Below are positions 21,834 through 34,765 of a stretch of DNA of 64,000 bases, piece after piece. The DNA is taken from assembly GCA_032717465.1 (NCBI GenBank), contig CM064748.1, forward strand, positions 7,835,463 through 7,899,462, in the 5' to 3' direction. The notes below the pieces were generated by a model that did not search any database, was not told the origin of the DNA, and saw only the letters and a list, made by a program, of their open reading frames with translations. Each line of letters starts with the position of its first letter. Position 1 is the stretch's first letter. The DNA is from Coenobita brevimanus. Lineage: Eukaryota; Arthropoda; Malacostraca; Decapoda; Coenobitidae. Made by a program: the position numbers and the translations under genes.

Positions 21834-22413
21834 ACCCTGAAACATACAACGCATTAACTTACAATATCAACGATGAGAATCGCTCCTTCCACAAATGGTT
21901 CCCTAGTAGTCTAAAAACCATATTAAACAACCAAGACCCTTTACCAATTTACTAAACTCAACCCAAACTATAAGTATCGCACCAACGAATACAAAAACCC
22001 CACCTATTTTCGACATAACCCAATTACGACATAAACCCAAACAACCCAACCAAACCCTCAAAAGCTAGCTCGCTAGCGCAATTCACACATACAAAACATA
22101 TGAACACGCACCCACGCACACGCCCACATCCACGCGCACATGCGTACGTGCACGCACGCGCACACAAACATACACAGCCATTACCACTACATATACTTAC
22201 CCAACTAACACAATATACAAAACAAAGCACTTACCTAACTCAACAAACAAAATTAAAGCAGTTATCTAACAAATACTATAAACAAAACCAAGCATGGTGG
22301 CCAGCCCACCGACTGTCTACTCCCTCTTCCTTCCTCTTTCTTACTATCCCTTCCCCTATTCTCTCTTCTTTCCCCACCTTCCTTAAAAAAAAAAAAAAAA
22401 AAAAAAAATAACA
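21834..22413 (+). other. E3 3'UTR and poly(A)
   Basis: Non-coding remains of the ORF2 C-terminus, then an alternating purine-pyrimidine CA/CG block (22105-22170), then the A tract. No gene is seen. Confidence 0.7.
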
Positions 22414-22421
22414 TCCCCCAT
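22414..22421 (+). repeat. Target-site duplication TCCCCCAT, right copy
   Basis: Joins E3 to the H2B leader; it matches 10938-10945. Confidence 0.92.
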
Positions 22422-22496
22422 GTCGACTCAGTCTCTCGCTCGCTCCCGCACCGTGCACATAGTAGTAGTAATACCGTCTGACTCGTCAGCGACGCC

Positions 22497-22868
22497 ATGC
22501 CACCCAAGACCTCCGGAAAGGCTGCTAAGAAGGCTGGCAAGGCCCAGAAGGCCATTGCCAAGGGAGACAAGAAGAAGAAGCGTAGGAGGAAGGAGAGCTA
22601 CAGCATCTACATCTACAAAGTGCTCAAGCAGGTCCACCCTGACACCGGCGTTTCCTCCAAGGCGATGTCTATCATGAACTCTTTCGTGAATGACATCTTC
22701 GAGCGCATTGCTGCAGAGGCCTCACGCCTGGCACACTACAACAAGCGTTCAACCATCACCAGCCGGGAGATCCAGACGGCCGTCAGGCTGCTCCTCCCTG
22801 GCGAGCTGGCCAAGCACGCCGTGTCTGAAGGCACCAAGGCTGTCACCAAGTACACCTCCTCAAAGTAG
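22497..22868 (+). CDS. H2B: Histone H2B (unit 1, separated from its TATA box)
   Basis: Encodes a 123-aa canonical H2B: tail [15 protein letters not shown], Lys/Arg-rich stretch [10 protein letters not shown], fold [29 protein letters not shown], and C-terminal AVTKYTSSK. It pairs with H2A in the nucleosome. No intron; the stop is followed by a histone 3' stem-loop. The leader keeps GTA triplets and an initiator-like CTCAGTC. Its TATA box (10916) is 11.6 kb upstream because of E2 and E3, so this copy probably lacks normal S-phase expression. The protein is identical to unit 2. Confidence 0.99.
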   Translation: MPPKTSGKAAKKAGKAQKAIAKGDKKKKRRRKESYSIYIYKVLKQVHPDTGVSSKAMSIMNSFVNDIFERIAAEASRLAHYNKRSTITSREIQTAVRLLLPGELAKHAVSEGTKAVTKYTSSK

Positions 22869-22901
22869 AGAGGTTACACTCTTGGCCATTTCAACATTTC
22901 C

Positions 22902-22917
22902 GGCTCCAATCGGAGCC
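22902..22917 (+). promoter_or_regulatory. H2B mRNA 3' stem-loop (unit 1), unusual loop
   Basis: GGCTCCAATCGGAGCC: a perfect 6-bp stem, but the loop is AAUC and not the usual UUUN. A purine-rich GGGGAAAGACAG at about 22937 fits the U7 element. The same is found in unit 2. Confidence 0.88.
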
Positions 22918-22949
22918 ACAAGATTTTCGATAAAAAGGGGAAAGACAGA

Positions 22950-22992
22950 CTTACAAATTATCCTCTCAGGAACTCTGGTTTACCGACCTTTT

Positions 22993-23048
<56 letters not shown>

Positions 23049-23520
23049 TATCCCTTCATGTCTTTCTTTCTTCCTTTTTTTCCCTTCATGTCTTTCTTTC
23101 TTTTCCGCAACGGTGGTTTGGGATGGGCACAATCGAAATGTTTTCAACTAGGGTTGGGGGTTAAAACAATAGAGTCAAAACAAAAGAGTAAACATGGGCG
23201 TGCGCGCCTTCTTCATCTGGAGAACCAACAACAACAACGCACCGTCGCCCCAAGAAGTGACGGCACAGTTTCAGATTGCTTCGGTCACGCTCCACTCCCA
23301 TACGTTCTATGAAAACAGTGAATATAAGGTAAACATTCAATGCCTTCATCACGTCATGCCAAATAACGTATTTATTATATCGTGAAAATAAGGATGTAAG
23401 ATGAATAACAGGAGGCAGTGATATATTAGATGGTAACACTTAGTTATCTTTCCCGATTTGAATGAATGTGAAATGTATTAACTTCGCGCGCGGTGGCCAG
23501 TACGCCTATAACTCCCGGTC

Positions 23521-23572
<52 letters not shown>

Positions 23573-23746
23573 TAATAAACTCTAATCTCCTGCTCAACAG
23601 AAAATGCTTAGTTGGAAGTTTTGAACTCAATGATTTGTTTATGAACCTCTCCATTTTATTACTCTTGCGAATCGATTATCCACTGAGGATATCAGACACT
23701 GACAGAAGGTAGCATTCTCCAAGGAGCTCCGACTCTAATGTACGGT

Positions 23747-23781
<35 letters not shown>

Positions 23782-24577
23782 CCACCGATAGCCCTCTGTC
23801 TTATATGAAATAATCCGGAGATTTTTCTTCATGGGAAACTGGCCAAAGGCAGTGTAATAACTGCATGTCCTTGAGTGAATGTTATCTCCTTTCGTGCGTG
23901 TTGATCGAAACATTTAAAATAGCTTACTGGCTTACGCCTCCTTCCCTCTTTCTGTCGTCGTCCATGGAGACATTGGAAACGGACCTAAATGACTTGAAAT
24001 TATTCCCTAGTATTGTCAGGGAAAATTATTTTATAACTAATAATTAATCATTCCCCATGTTCATTAAAGCTCCCTTTTGTTCAGTCTTACGCTACCCAAA
24101 AATCACTGCCTGTTACCATGCTAGATTTGAACTCCACAACATAATTATTCCCGACTCTCCCTGAGCGACAATTGTGAAATATCAATTAGTTCCGTTTACG
24201 AATTCCTATTATCGTAACTAACCAACTGCTTCCTACAATAATTTGGAAATATACAGATAACTGGACATGGATTTTTTTTTTTTTTTTTTTTTTTACATAT
24301 TAGGTTTCACCTCGTTCAGATATAAGGAAGAGTATGGACACTATCGCTGACCGAAAACTTCTGGATACTCCGCCGGCACTTCTTAGGCCGACCGTACCAA
24401 CCAAACTCACTCAACAGGCGTACAGTAAATACGGACATGACATCGTATCATGCATATTCATGTCAGTCTACAATCTGTACGTACATACACCAACACATGT
24501 GCACAAATACATTTATACTGTATACGCAGTGACCTACACATGTACGTACACACTGTCATGCTCACATACACACAAGC
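22950..24577. other. H2B-H3 convergent spacer, unique part
   Basis: No gene is recognised. It holds a (CT)n tract (22998-23042), a (GT)n tract (23525-23570), T runs near 23750-23780 and 24271-24293, and AT-rich sequence. It is nearly the same in unit 2. Confidence 0.7.
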
Positions 24578-24706
24578 CCTCATACGTCCATACACACAGA
24601 CATACATGCTCACAGAGACACACACATACGTACAGTATAAACATACAACCTACATACATACATACATACACACGCTCAACTGCAGGTAAAAATCGATGGG
24701 TTCAGG

Positions 24707-24746
<40 letters not shown>

Positions 24747-25069
24747 ATATTAACTGAAGGATTTACCGTGCGTTCGTGGCCACTGTCAAACCTTCATAAC
24801 GGGTACAGAGACTCTCCTAATATGCAGCGGGAATGCCTTTCTCCTTGTTCAAACCTGTGTACGTTTATGAGGGCGTGACTGAATCGATCAGGAAGTCAAC
24901 GAAACAGGCAAATAACGACAACAAAAACTGCGACGTTAACAACAGATCAACAAAAGAAATAAACGAATAGGCAAGTTGCCCCTCCTCCCCCCCAAACAAA
25001 AGGAAATGAATGAAAAAAGGATGAATGAATGAATGCATGTATGTAACTATATAAGTACAGTTCATTCGT

Positions 25070-25113
<44 letters not shown>

Positions 25114-25240
25114 TCATACGTCCATACACACAGACATACATGCTCACAGAGACACACACATACGTACAGTATAAACATACAACCTACATACATACATACA
25201 CACGCTCAACTGCAGGTAAAAATCGATGGGTTCAGGTTCA

Positions 25241-25288
<48 letters not shown>

Positions 25289-26131
25289 ATATTAACTGAA
25301 GGATTTACCGTGCGTTCGTGGCCACTGTCAAACCTTCATAACGGGTACAGAGACTCTCCTAATATGCAGCGGGAATGCCTTTCTCCTTGTTCAAACCTGT
25401 GTACGTTTATGAGGGCGTGACTGAATCGATCAGGAAGTCAACGAAACAGGCAAATAACGACAACAAAAACTGCGACGTTAACAACAGATCAACAAAAGAA
25501 ATAAACGAATAGGCAAGTTGCCCCTCCTCCCCCCCACCCCCCAAACAAAAGGAAATGAATGATTGAAAAAAGGATGAATGAATGAATGCATGAATGTATC
25601 TATATAAGTACAGTTCATTCGTCCGTTTGTGTGTGTGTGTGTGTGTGTCCTCATACGTCCGTACACACAGACATACATGCTCACAAAGACACACAAATAC
25701 ATAGGTACAGTAGAAACATACATACACGAGCACAACTGCAGCAGGCGAAAATCGATGGGTTCAGGTTAACCTTTTTTTTTTTTTTTTTTTTTTTTTTTTC
25801 CAGCATAGTAACTGAAGGATTCACCGTGCGTTCATGACGGATATAGAGAGCATCTAATATGCAGCGGGAATGACTTTCTCGTTGTGCGAACCTGTGTACC
25901 TTTATGAGGGCGTGAGTGAATCAATGAGTAAGTAAAAGAAACAGGCAAATAACGAAAACAAAAACTGCGACGTGACCAACAGATCAATAAAAGAAACAAA
26001 CGAATAGGCAAGTATTTCCCCCCCCCTTCAAAAAAAAAAAAAGTAAATGATTAAAAAAAAAAAAATTGAATGAATGCATGTAGGTAAGTAATGGAGTTCA
26101 TTTGTCTGTGTGTGTGTGTGTGTGTGTGTGT
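24578..26131 (+). repeat. Tandem ~535-bp repeat in the H2B-H3 spacer (unit 1)
   Basis: Three copies begin with CCTCATACGTCC at 24578, 25112 and 25649. Each contains (GT)n, ACAT-rich, (CT)n or T-run blocks and a unique part with GTGCGTTC and GGGCGTGA. Copies 1 and 2 are nearly identical; copy 3 is diverged. Confidence 0.85.
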
Positions 26132-26219
26132 GAGCATGCTTCGCTGCGGAAAAGCAAGAGCTGATATATGGAAACCTAAACTGAGGGTCTGTCATCATCT
26201 CTCTTTGAAAAAGGGTTTT

Positions 26220-26235
26220 GGCCCTGAAAAGGGCC
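26220..26235 (-). promoter_or_regulatory. H3 mRNA 3' stem-loop
   Basis: The minus strand reads GGCCCTTTTCAGGGCC, the canonical 6-bp stem with UUUC loop. CAAAGAGAGA follows about 15 nt downstream as the likely U7 element. Confidence 0.92.
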
Positions 26236-26271
26236 GAGATTTCTTTCGATCGAGGTGAGGGGTCTCTCGCC

Positions 26272-26919
<648 letters not shown>

Positions 26920-27131
26920 TTATTTATTTATATTTTTGTGTAATTTGTTTGTTTATTTATTTATTTATTATTTTTGTTTTTGTTTGGTGTATTTATTTAT
27001 TTTTATTCTTTTCATTTTATTTTTATTGATTATTATTATTATTATTTTATTTATTTATTTATTTTATTTCATTTATTTGTTTTATTTATTTATTTATTAT
27101 TTTGGTGTGTATTGTGTTGGAAGCTAGCTAG

Positions 27132-29866
27132 CTAAGTGTAAATGGGTTGCGGCTCTAGGTGTAGTAGGCTTAGGCTACTGGGAAAGTTTCTGTTAATGTT
27201 TATAGTGTTTGCAAGCTGTTGTTGCAGTTTATTAAAAGTTTCTCTGTCTCTGTCCTCTATTTTTCGCCAGATTTTCTTGGCTTGTTTGTGGAGGCGTACG
27301 TTTATCGGTTCTATGTTGGTCATTTCATGTAGCTCTTGAGTATTGTGTGTGTAGGGATATCTAGTGTTTGTAGCAAATCTTATGGCTTTATTTTGTACTC
27401 TTTGAAGTTGTAGTACTTGTGTTTTACTCAGTGTATGAGTAGGAATTGGAGGGTAGTCTAATACTGGGAGAACAAGCGCTTTTATCAAGTGTATTTTTGT
27501 TCTTATTGGTAACTCCTAAATCTAAAAGAGTTTAGATAGGGCGTGGATGGCCTTGCCCTTTCTGTCTTTGATGTTGTCTGTGTATCCATTCTTGGTGATT
27601 TTCAGTCCCAACATTTTCCCTGAGTTTTTGAATTCTATGGGTTCGTTATTGATGTTGATTGGGATGTTTAGTCTTGAGCCTAATGCTATCACCGTGAATT
27701 TATTCGTGTTTGTTTTTATTTTCCATTGTTCTTCGAAGTTATTGATTAGTTCTATTTCTCTCTTAGTTTGCCTGCTGATCATATTTTTTGATTTGCCCCT
27801 ATAGGGGATGATTTGTGTTATATCATCAGCATAGCTTATGTTCAGTCCTTTGTCTGGAGGGGGAATATCTTTTGTGTATAAAGTAAAGAGTGTTGGGGAT
27901 AGGACACTGCCCTGAGGGACTCCACAGCTGAGACTGAATCTGTCACCCAAGAAAGAACCGACCCTCACACTTGCACCCCTGTCGTCTAGGAAATTGCAGA
28001 GCATCTTCTCCAGTACGACAGGGAGTCCCAAGTGCAAGATTCTGTACTTCATTCCCGGGTGCCAGACCTTGTCAAAAGCTTTGGTTATGTCTCTTAGTAC
28101 TACATGGCATTGTCCTCCGTCTGCTTTGTTGATGGCAATTTGTTCATTCATGATTGCCAGGGCTTGTGTTGTGCTCCTACCGATACGGAAACCGTATTGA
28201 TAGGGATTGTTTATGTCTTCTGTTTCTGTGTGTATTCTTAATCTGTTGTTAATTACTCTCTCTAAGATTTTTCCAGGCACTTCTAGGAGAGATATTGGTC
28301 TGTGATTTTGTGGGTGGCGAGGATCTTTATCAGCTTTGGGGATGAATTTCAGTGTAGAGTGTTTAAATTTGGTAGGGAAATATCCTGCTGAGAGTGTTGC
28401 ATTTAGTATGTGGGTTAGCAGGTGAATGGCTGAATCTGGGAGGTTTTTTAAGATAGTTTTATTGAGCCCACTTTCGCCTGGGCATGTCTTCTTCATTTTG
28501 CTGATAATGTTTGTGATTTCTGTGTTTGTGATTGGGCGTGTAAGGAATGAGGTTTGATTTAGACGTGTTGGGTCTGCTGTGTTGTATGGTGTGGTTCTGT
28601 CCTTGTGTACTGTGAGGTACTGGTTTACTGTATGCTCTGTCTGGGGGAGGGGGCCTCTCCTAGGTTGTTCCTCTGTAAATATCTCTTCCCAGATGTCTTT
28701 TAGCAGGGCTTCTTTGCTAGGGTTAGAGTATACTTTTTCATTTTGGGAGTTGAACATGTAAGGGGGTTCGTTGTTGTTATTTCCAGATAGAGACCTAATT
28801 TTCCTCCAAAAAATTTCTGGCTTCTTGTATATGTGTGAGAGGTTTTGCATTATGTTTGCCCATGTCTCTGTGTGTTCTGTATGTAATGTCCTGTGTAGTT
28901 GGAGCTGCAGTGCTTTGTATGTTGTGTAGTGTTGTCTGGTCCATCCGTTTGTCTGTGCGTGTTGTCTGAGTGCATTGAATTGTGCTATGATGTTTTGTGT
29001 TTCTTGGCTAGGTGTGTATCCTGCTAACGGTTTATTTCGTGTTATTGGGATGTGTAGTGTTATGGCTTGCTTGATGACGGTGTACCATGAGTGTATTATG
29101 TTGTCCAGCTCAGTGGACGTAGCGTATTGTAGGTGTGTTATTTCCGGGAGGTGTGTATCTATGTGTCTTTGAAAATTTTCCCAGTCAGCAGCAGTGAAGT
29201 TAGGTCTTGGCCTGCAAGGCGAATAGAGTGGATAGGTTGAGATGTCTGCGATTATGGGAATATGATCGCTAGTTGTTAGGGGTCCTTGTTTGATATGTAT
29301 GTTGTGGTAGGTGTTATAGTTAGATAATATTATGTCTGGTGTTGTGGCTGAGTTGGGTGAGAGGAATGTGGGGAAGTGTGGTCCTATGTGTTGTATTGTT
29401 CTGTCAAGAATTAGTTGGTGTAACTGAGATCCTACTACATTTGTGTCTCTGTATCCAAATGTTCTGTGATGTGCGTTTAGATCCCCAAAGAGATAGACTG
29501 GTGTGTTTCTTCTAAAGAGTGTGATATAGTCTGGCGTGGGAATGAAAGGTCTGCTAGGTGGGATGTAATCTGTGGCAAGTAAGATGATTCCTGTTTGCGT
29601 TTGTATTTCTACTGCAAGTGTGTTGGTGAGGAAGTCGTCAAGTATTCTGTGTTGTATATTGTGCTTGACTGCGATTGCTGTCCCATCCGTGATTCTTTCG
29701 TGTCTGTTAGATTTGTATACTCTATACCCTGGAATTTTTAGCTGTTCGTCAGATTTAACCCCATGGCTATTGAGAAGGATTATGTGGGGGTCTATGTGTG
29801 TGTAAGTGTTGTTTAGGGTGTGTTTCCTTCCCCTCCAGTTGAGGACATTATGTTGTATTATTCTTA
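27132..29866 (-). pseudogene. E4 ORF2 endonuclease-reverse transcriptase, frameshifted
   Basis: An endonuclease start (a QHNVLNW-like segment near 29850) runs without an obvious stop into the RT: RPISLLEVPGKILERVI, QYGFRIGRSTTQA, GVPQGSVLSPTLF and the active-site YADD at 27822-27833. A break at about 27500 separates the C-terminal part (27132-27488), which continues the same domain. No RNase H. It overlaps the ORF1 end by about 19 nt, as in E3. Confidence 0.8.
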
Positions 29867-30573
29867 GTGTTTGGGCCGTTTTGTTCGGGGTTGAGAGAGG
29901 TGTTTATTTTTGGTTGCTTGATTTGTTGCTGTGGGGGGTTGAGCACTTCACTGGCTTTTTCTTTGATGGCATTGGCAAGTTGTCTAGAGTCTGAGTGCTG
30001 CTGGTCGTGACGCTTTTCTGGTTGGTGGGTGGGATTTGTGGATCTGGTGTATCGTGTAAGTGGCTCTGAGATTGGTTCTTGCTGGTGTTCTGCAACATCT
30101 TCACCTGTGGTTGTTTCTGGGATTTCTGTGTCTGAGCCGTCATCTGCATTGGATGATGAGTCTGATTCCTCAGATTCAGTAGAGGTATTTAGCTCCTCGT
30201 TGTCTGGTTGTTGGGTCGCAGCTTCCTGCATAATTTCACTGACTGGCATAATAGTTTTGATGATTGCTGCCGATGGCTGTTCGTCTGGGAAGTTCATAGT
30301 TGGCAGGTTGTTAGCAGTGAGGTATAAGTTTAGTTTTTGGTTAAATGTGCCAGGTGCTACGGCGTTCTGCAGATGAGCATTGAACAGGCACATCATGTAC
30401 TTAGCCAAAGTGTGGTTGTTGCTGAATAGTGGGTTGGCAGAGATGTTGCTGGTGGCTTGTGTAGCTGCTGTCTTTGCAATGTCAGCATAGACTTTGTTTT
30501 GCTTAGTTTTGTTTGTCTTCTTGATTTCTTCTTCCTTTCCTTTTATTGCCTCTTTCCTAATCTTGCATCTCAT
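29848..30573 (-). pseudogene. E4 ORF1, C-terminal half (unit 2 side)
   Basis: 241 codons beginning at an ATG just inside the truncation. It is the same as 431-1099 but with one more G in a run near 29936, giving a different C-terminus that overlaps ORF2 as expected for the intact element. The knuckles are missing. Confidence 0.65.
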
Positions 30574-30591
30574 TGCAAGCCTGGCAGCGGC

Positions 30592-30599
30592 CTTTTATG
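30592..30599 (-). promoter_or_regulatory. H3 TATA-like box upstream of E4
   Basis: CATAAAAG on the minus strand, 20 nt before the E4 5' junction. It would start transcription within or just before E4, whose first ORF1 ATG follows by a few bases. Confidence 0.55.
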
Positions 30600-30745
30600 T
30601 TGCCTGTCTCAGGACTGGCGGCGTGTGAGTGGTCGGGGTGTGATGTACATGGCGGTGATTTACTGTTCATGCTTTTTCGATGCAATTCCTGGTTTGCTTG
30701 CAAAATTTGGCATGCCCTGTGGCGTGACCTGGCTACGACACCTCT

Positions 30746-30845
30746 CTAGGATTGGCCTCCTGGGAGCTGGGGTGAGGCCTAGGCCTGAAATCAAGGTTAG
30801 ATGGATAAGGTTCGTACTTGCACGACCGAGACTGGGTTATATAAG
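30746..30845 (+). promoter_or_regulatory. H4 promoter (unit 2)
   Basis: Identical to the unit 1 H4 promoter: GATTGG, CCTGAAATCAA, TACTTGCACGACC, and TATATAAG at 30838-30845. Confidence 0.8.
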
Positions 30846-30901
30846 GGTGGTTGGCGAGCGGGGTCGTCATCACTGTTGGTGCTGGGAGCGGAGCGGACAC
30901 T

Positions 30902-30938
<37 letters not shown>

Positions 30939-30946
30939 GGGTCTGA

Positions 30947-31276
<330 letters not shown>

Positions 31277-31347
31277 GAGGGTGCGTGCCTAACTGCATGG
31301 CACTATTCCACCTGGCCACGGCAAAGCACACAGCAACAACAACCCCC

Positions 31348-31366
31348 GGACCTCTTTTAGAGGTCC
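31348..31366 (+). promoter_or_regulatory. H4 mRNA 3' stem-loop (unit 2)
   Basis: The same extended 19-nt stem-loop and downstream purine-rich element as in unit 1. Confidence 0.85.
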
Positions 31367-31374
31367 ACACCTAA

Positions 31375-31552
31375 TTTCTGTGAAAGAGAATGAATGAAGG
31401 CATAGTAGTCTAGGTAAATGCAGACGTTGAGCTGGTTAGCTAGCACCAAATTTTTTTTTTTTTTTTTTATAATGTAACGGAAATGAAGACATGTAATGCA
31501 ACCCAACCAACTCTTTACCACACCTAACATAACCTACCTGAACCATACCAAA

Positions 31553-31591
<39 letters not shown>

Positions 31592-32125
31592 CAGTTATAA
31601 AAAAAAGGGGGGGGGGGTTAGGCAACTGTCAATTTGGCTTCTACATCTTCTAATTTTTATGGACGTATGCATACATACACATACATTATCACTTATCGTG
31701 CTGGGCCATTGCTTTCTCTGTCCCTCTCATCTAACCCCTCCCCCCCCCCCTATTTCAGGAAAGCTTTCTCCATACCTATCAGGGCAATTTCCATCCTGTT
31801 GCGAGAGCATCTCCTCTGCTGTGCTCCGGGAGTCGCCTCCATAAATCGTGAAGGCAAATCCCACTATTCCAAGGTATTTCTGCCTTCATATGCACGAGCA
31901 GCAAACTTGAAGGATGCACCTAGAGAATAGAAGACACAGTCAGTCACGTCAGTGAGGCACCACCCACACAGTGCATGATATGAATGCCTAAGTGTTAGAC
32001 AGACAGAATGTCTGCATATGAACAAGTTATCCCTTGAATTTGTCGCTGTCACGGCCGTTTTCTCTAAGTGCCAAAACCCACCAATCACCCATCGTACAAG
32101 CATTGCATCAACCGCCATACAACCA
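31375..32125. other. H4-H2A spacer, left part (unit 2)
   Basis: Same as 1900-2640, with slightly longer T and G runs. No gene is seen. Confidence 0.7.
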
Positions 32126-32127
32126 CT

Positions 32128-32241
32128 GAGGCCTGAAATCAAATTTAAATGGATCCGGTTGGTACTTGCACGACCGCTAGTGCATTATATAGAAGAGGTG
32201 GTCGACAAGGTGGCTGACACTCGCCTCCCAACAGCTTCACT
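32128..32241 (+). promoter_or_regulatory. Orphan histone-type promoter (unit 2)
   Basis: Copy of 2647-2760 with CCTGAAATCAA at 32132, TACTTGCACGACC and TATATAGA at 32186-32193. The flanking triplet repeats differ in length but the promoter block does not. Confidence 0.6.
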
Positions 32242-32273
32242 AAGCAGGCCTACACCGGAGCTCGCAGTTCGAT

Positions 32274-32274
32274 G

Positions 32275-32314
<40 letters not shown>

Positions 32315-32334
32315 ATTATTATTATTATTAATCT

Positions 32335-32371
<37 letters not shown>

Positions 32372-32553
32372 TGAATGAATGGATGGATGGATGAATAGAT
32401 AGATGATGATGTTTTTTTTTTTTTTTTTTTTTTATAGGAACTAGTTGTTGTAATACTACTCCTAATGACGAGAGAAATGAATGAATAGTATTTTCTTAAT
32501 TATTCCTCTTATCTGGGGGTGTTAAATCCACCATGGTCGTCACCACAGGGATA

Positions 32554-32650
<97 letters not shown>

Positions 32651-32863
32651 TATATCTATATATATACTGTGGAATACATCACCATATCCTCTGTCACTGA
32701 ACGACTTTGTCCATTCCTTCGATGGTGGGAGAACAGCCATCATCACCACCTATGTCTTCATTCATCCACCAGGCCAGGCAGTTATTTAGGAGGCATAATT
32801 ATACAGTACAGTATTATGTAGGTGCAGTTGGGAACGGGACAAGACGCTATGTAGTAGTGGGAA

Positions 32864-32906
<43 letters not shown>

Positions 32907-33110
32907 CGACCTTCACTGATGTCAGTAGCTTCTTACATGCAACCGAACGTAAATATATAGCCACAGACACATGCCAGCATTCAACACATACCACATTCTA
33001 CGCACATACATACAGACAGACAGACACATACATTACAGTCTACCAACACATTCATCCATACACAAAGATGATGATGATGATGATGATGTTGAGCAAAGTC
33101 TATTCTCTCT
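32274..33110. repeat. Simple-repeat block (unit 2)
   Basis: The GCT/GAT/ATT, (AT)n, (ATT)n and (GAT)n blocks of unit 1, with different repeat numbers. The (AT)n block (32558-32648) is uninterrupted here, while unit 1 has a CT interruption. Confidence 0.9.
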
Positions 33111-33124
33111 CAAGAAACGAATGT

Positions 33125-33140
33125 GGCTCCTAAAGGAGCC
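33125..33140 (-). promoter_or_regulatory. H2A mRNA 3' stem-loop (unit 2)
   Basis: Canonical GGCTCCTTTAGGAGCC on the minus strand, with a downstream purine-rich element. Confidence 0.92.
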
Positions 33141-33178
33141 GATGGAGGTGAAGAAGAAGAAGGATTTCTTGGAAGTGT

Positions 33179-33604
<426 letters not shown>

Positions 33605-33622
33605 TCAGGAGAAGACTAATGC

Positions 33623-33632
33623 GTCACCCGCC
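33623..33632 (+). repeat. Target-site copy 1 (unit 2)
   Basis: GTCACCCGCC between the H2A leader and element a. Confidence 0.85.
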
Positions 33633-34317
33633 TTTGTTGTTGTTGTTGTGGATATTCTCCCCACGACGTGGTGGGGAACGGGCAAACAAAAGAGCCCGTC
33701 GCAGAAGAGGCGAAATAAAGCTCCAAAAATGGAGCATAGCAGGGACGACGACGTGCAGACAGGGCAAGAGCGGCAGAGGAAGGGAACGAGGCGATGGTGA
33801 AAAAACAGCCCGATGATGGAGGAGACAACGGGGCGTGAGCGGTAGACAAGGCGGCGCCGATAGAGAGGGCGCCGGCAGGCTCAGGTGGATGACCCCATAC
33901 GACTCGGTGGTGTTTCGCGGCCGGCTGCTTCGATGTTAAACGGAGGGCAGAGAGGGACGAGAGCTTGATAGACAAACCGGCGCCGATGGTAGGGCGCCGA
34001 AGCTCAGGTCGAAGTCCCGAACTCTGCCCTCAACCCCCATCGGACTCGCTCCAGCTCTCCACAGCAGCAGGTGGAAGCGTGGTGGGTAGGCCCGGTCCTG
34101 GTGGTCAACGAGGCACAACCCCGGTCTTGGAGGTAACGGAGAGAGGGTCGTCGGCCAGGTATAAATGGGCGGAGGAGCCTCGATCTCCTGATGGACCGAC
34201 CAGGGCACTCCTCATGATGGAAAGGACAGGCCCCTCCCTCGGCTGGTGCGGCTGCTGTGGAGAGCTGGTCCCGCCGGGAACAGCGGTGGAGGTGTTGCCT
34301 CGGCGAGAGGTGGACTG
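33633..34317 (-). mobile_element. Element a: 685-bp element at the H2A start site
   Basis: Flanked by GTCACCCGCC. In minus sense its 3' end has two hairpins (33678-33699 and 33659-33676) and (AAC)n, like A and B, but the rest is unrelated to their coding regions. It contains an internal imperfect duplication around a GGCGCCGAT motif (about 33850 and 33975) and a TATAAAT on the plus strand near 34160. No protein is recognised. It is either a non-autonomous element or the 3' part of an unseen family. It is absent from unit 1. Confidence 0.7.
33659..33699 (-). other. Element a 3'-terminal double hairpin
   Basis: In element sense: stem ACGGGC/GCCCGT, then stem CCCCAC/GTGGGG, then (AAC)n. Stem bases differ from A, b and B but pairing is kept. 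Confidence 0.65.
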
Positions 34318-34327
34318 GTCACCCGCC
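34318..34327 (+). repeat. Target-site copy 2 (unit 2)
   Basis: GTCACCCGCC between elements a and b. Confidence 0.85.
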
Positions 34328-34500
34328 GTTCGTTCGTTCGTTTAAAGTTTCCCTGCACATATAGTGCAGGCCGGGCCATACATTAGCCCGGTCAGTGGTG
34401 TATGGACTGATTAAAAAACAGTAAGTGGGGAGGACAGGACCTGGGGAATGCCCAGCACACACGTCCTGTCTCCTGACTGGCTTTGTGGTGTGTGTGGTCG
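34328..34500 (-). mobile_element. Short element b (unit 2)
   Basis: Nearly identical to 4123-4295 in unit 1, with (GAAC)n and the CCTGCAC/GTGCAGG and CCGGGC/GCCCGG hairpins. A few extra bases (GTCG) occur before the next target copy. Confidence 0.75.
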
Positions 34501-34509
34501 GTCACCCGC
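34501..34509 (+). repeat. Target-site copy 3 (unit 2)
   Basis: GTCACCCGC between element b and the 3' end of B1. Confidence 0.85.
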
Positions 34510-34765
34510 TGTTGTTGTTGTTTAAGATTTCCCCTTCGTTTAAATGGAAGGGGCCGGGCCATATGTTAGCCCAGTCAGTGATGTAAGCATAGATAAGGAA
34601 GTGATGAAGACTGCGGGAGCAGTCTCTTGACTATAAAAAAAACTATATATGCACATATATACACACATGTGTATATATATATATGCATATGCACACGCAC
34701 TCACAACACACTCGTACAGGGACACTCACACACACAGACACTCTTGCATATCATCGATATGCTCG

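Larger units (their letters stand above)
16363..22413 (+). mobile_element. E3: Jockey-like retrotransposon at the H2B start site
   Basis: A roughly 6-kb element on the plus strand, sense to H2B, ending in an A run at 22385-22408 plus TAACA, followed by the right TCCCCCAT duplication. The 5'UTR of about 1.3 kb holds a terminal long-range stem, the structured module shared with A/B, and two tandem ~300-bp monomers each starting with a T run. ORF1 has three knuckles and ORF2 has endonuclease and RT without RNase H. ORF1 and ORF2 overlap by 20 nt. Three or more frame breaks are present. It probably inserted before E2, since E2 separates it from the left target copy. Confidence 0.82.

Noticed and set aside
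24334..25735. Several open frames with Ser-Leu, Cys-Val or Thr-His repeats
   Set aside because: They are translations of (CT)n, (GT)n and ACAT microsatellites in the H2B/H3 spacer.
33616..34345. Protein-coding gene in element a
   Set aside because: Open frames on both strands are low-complexity, overlap each other and match no family I recognise; G/C-rich composition explains them.
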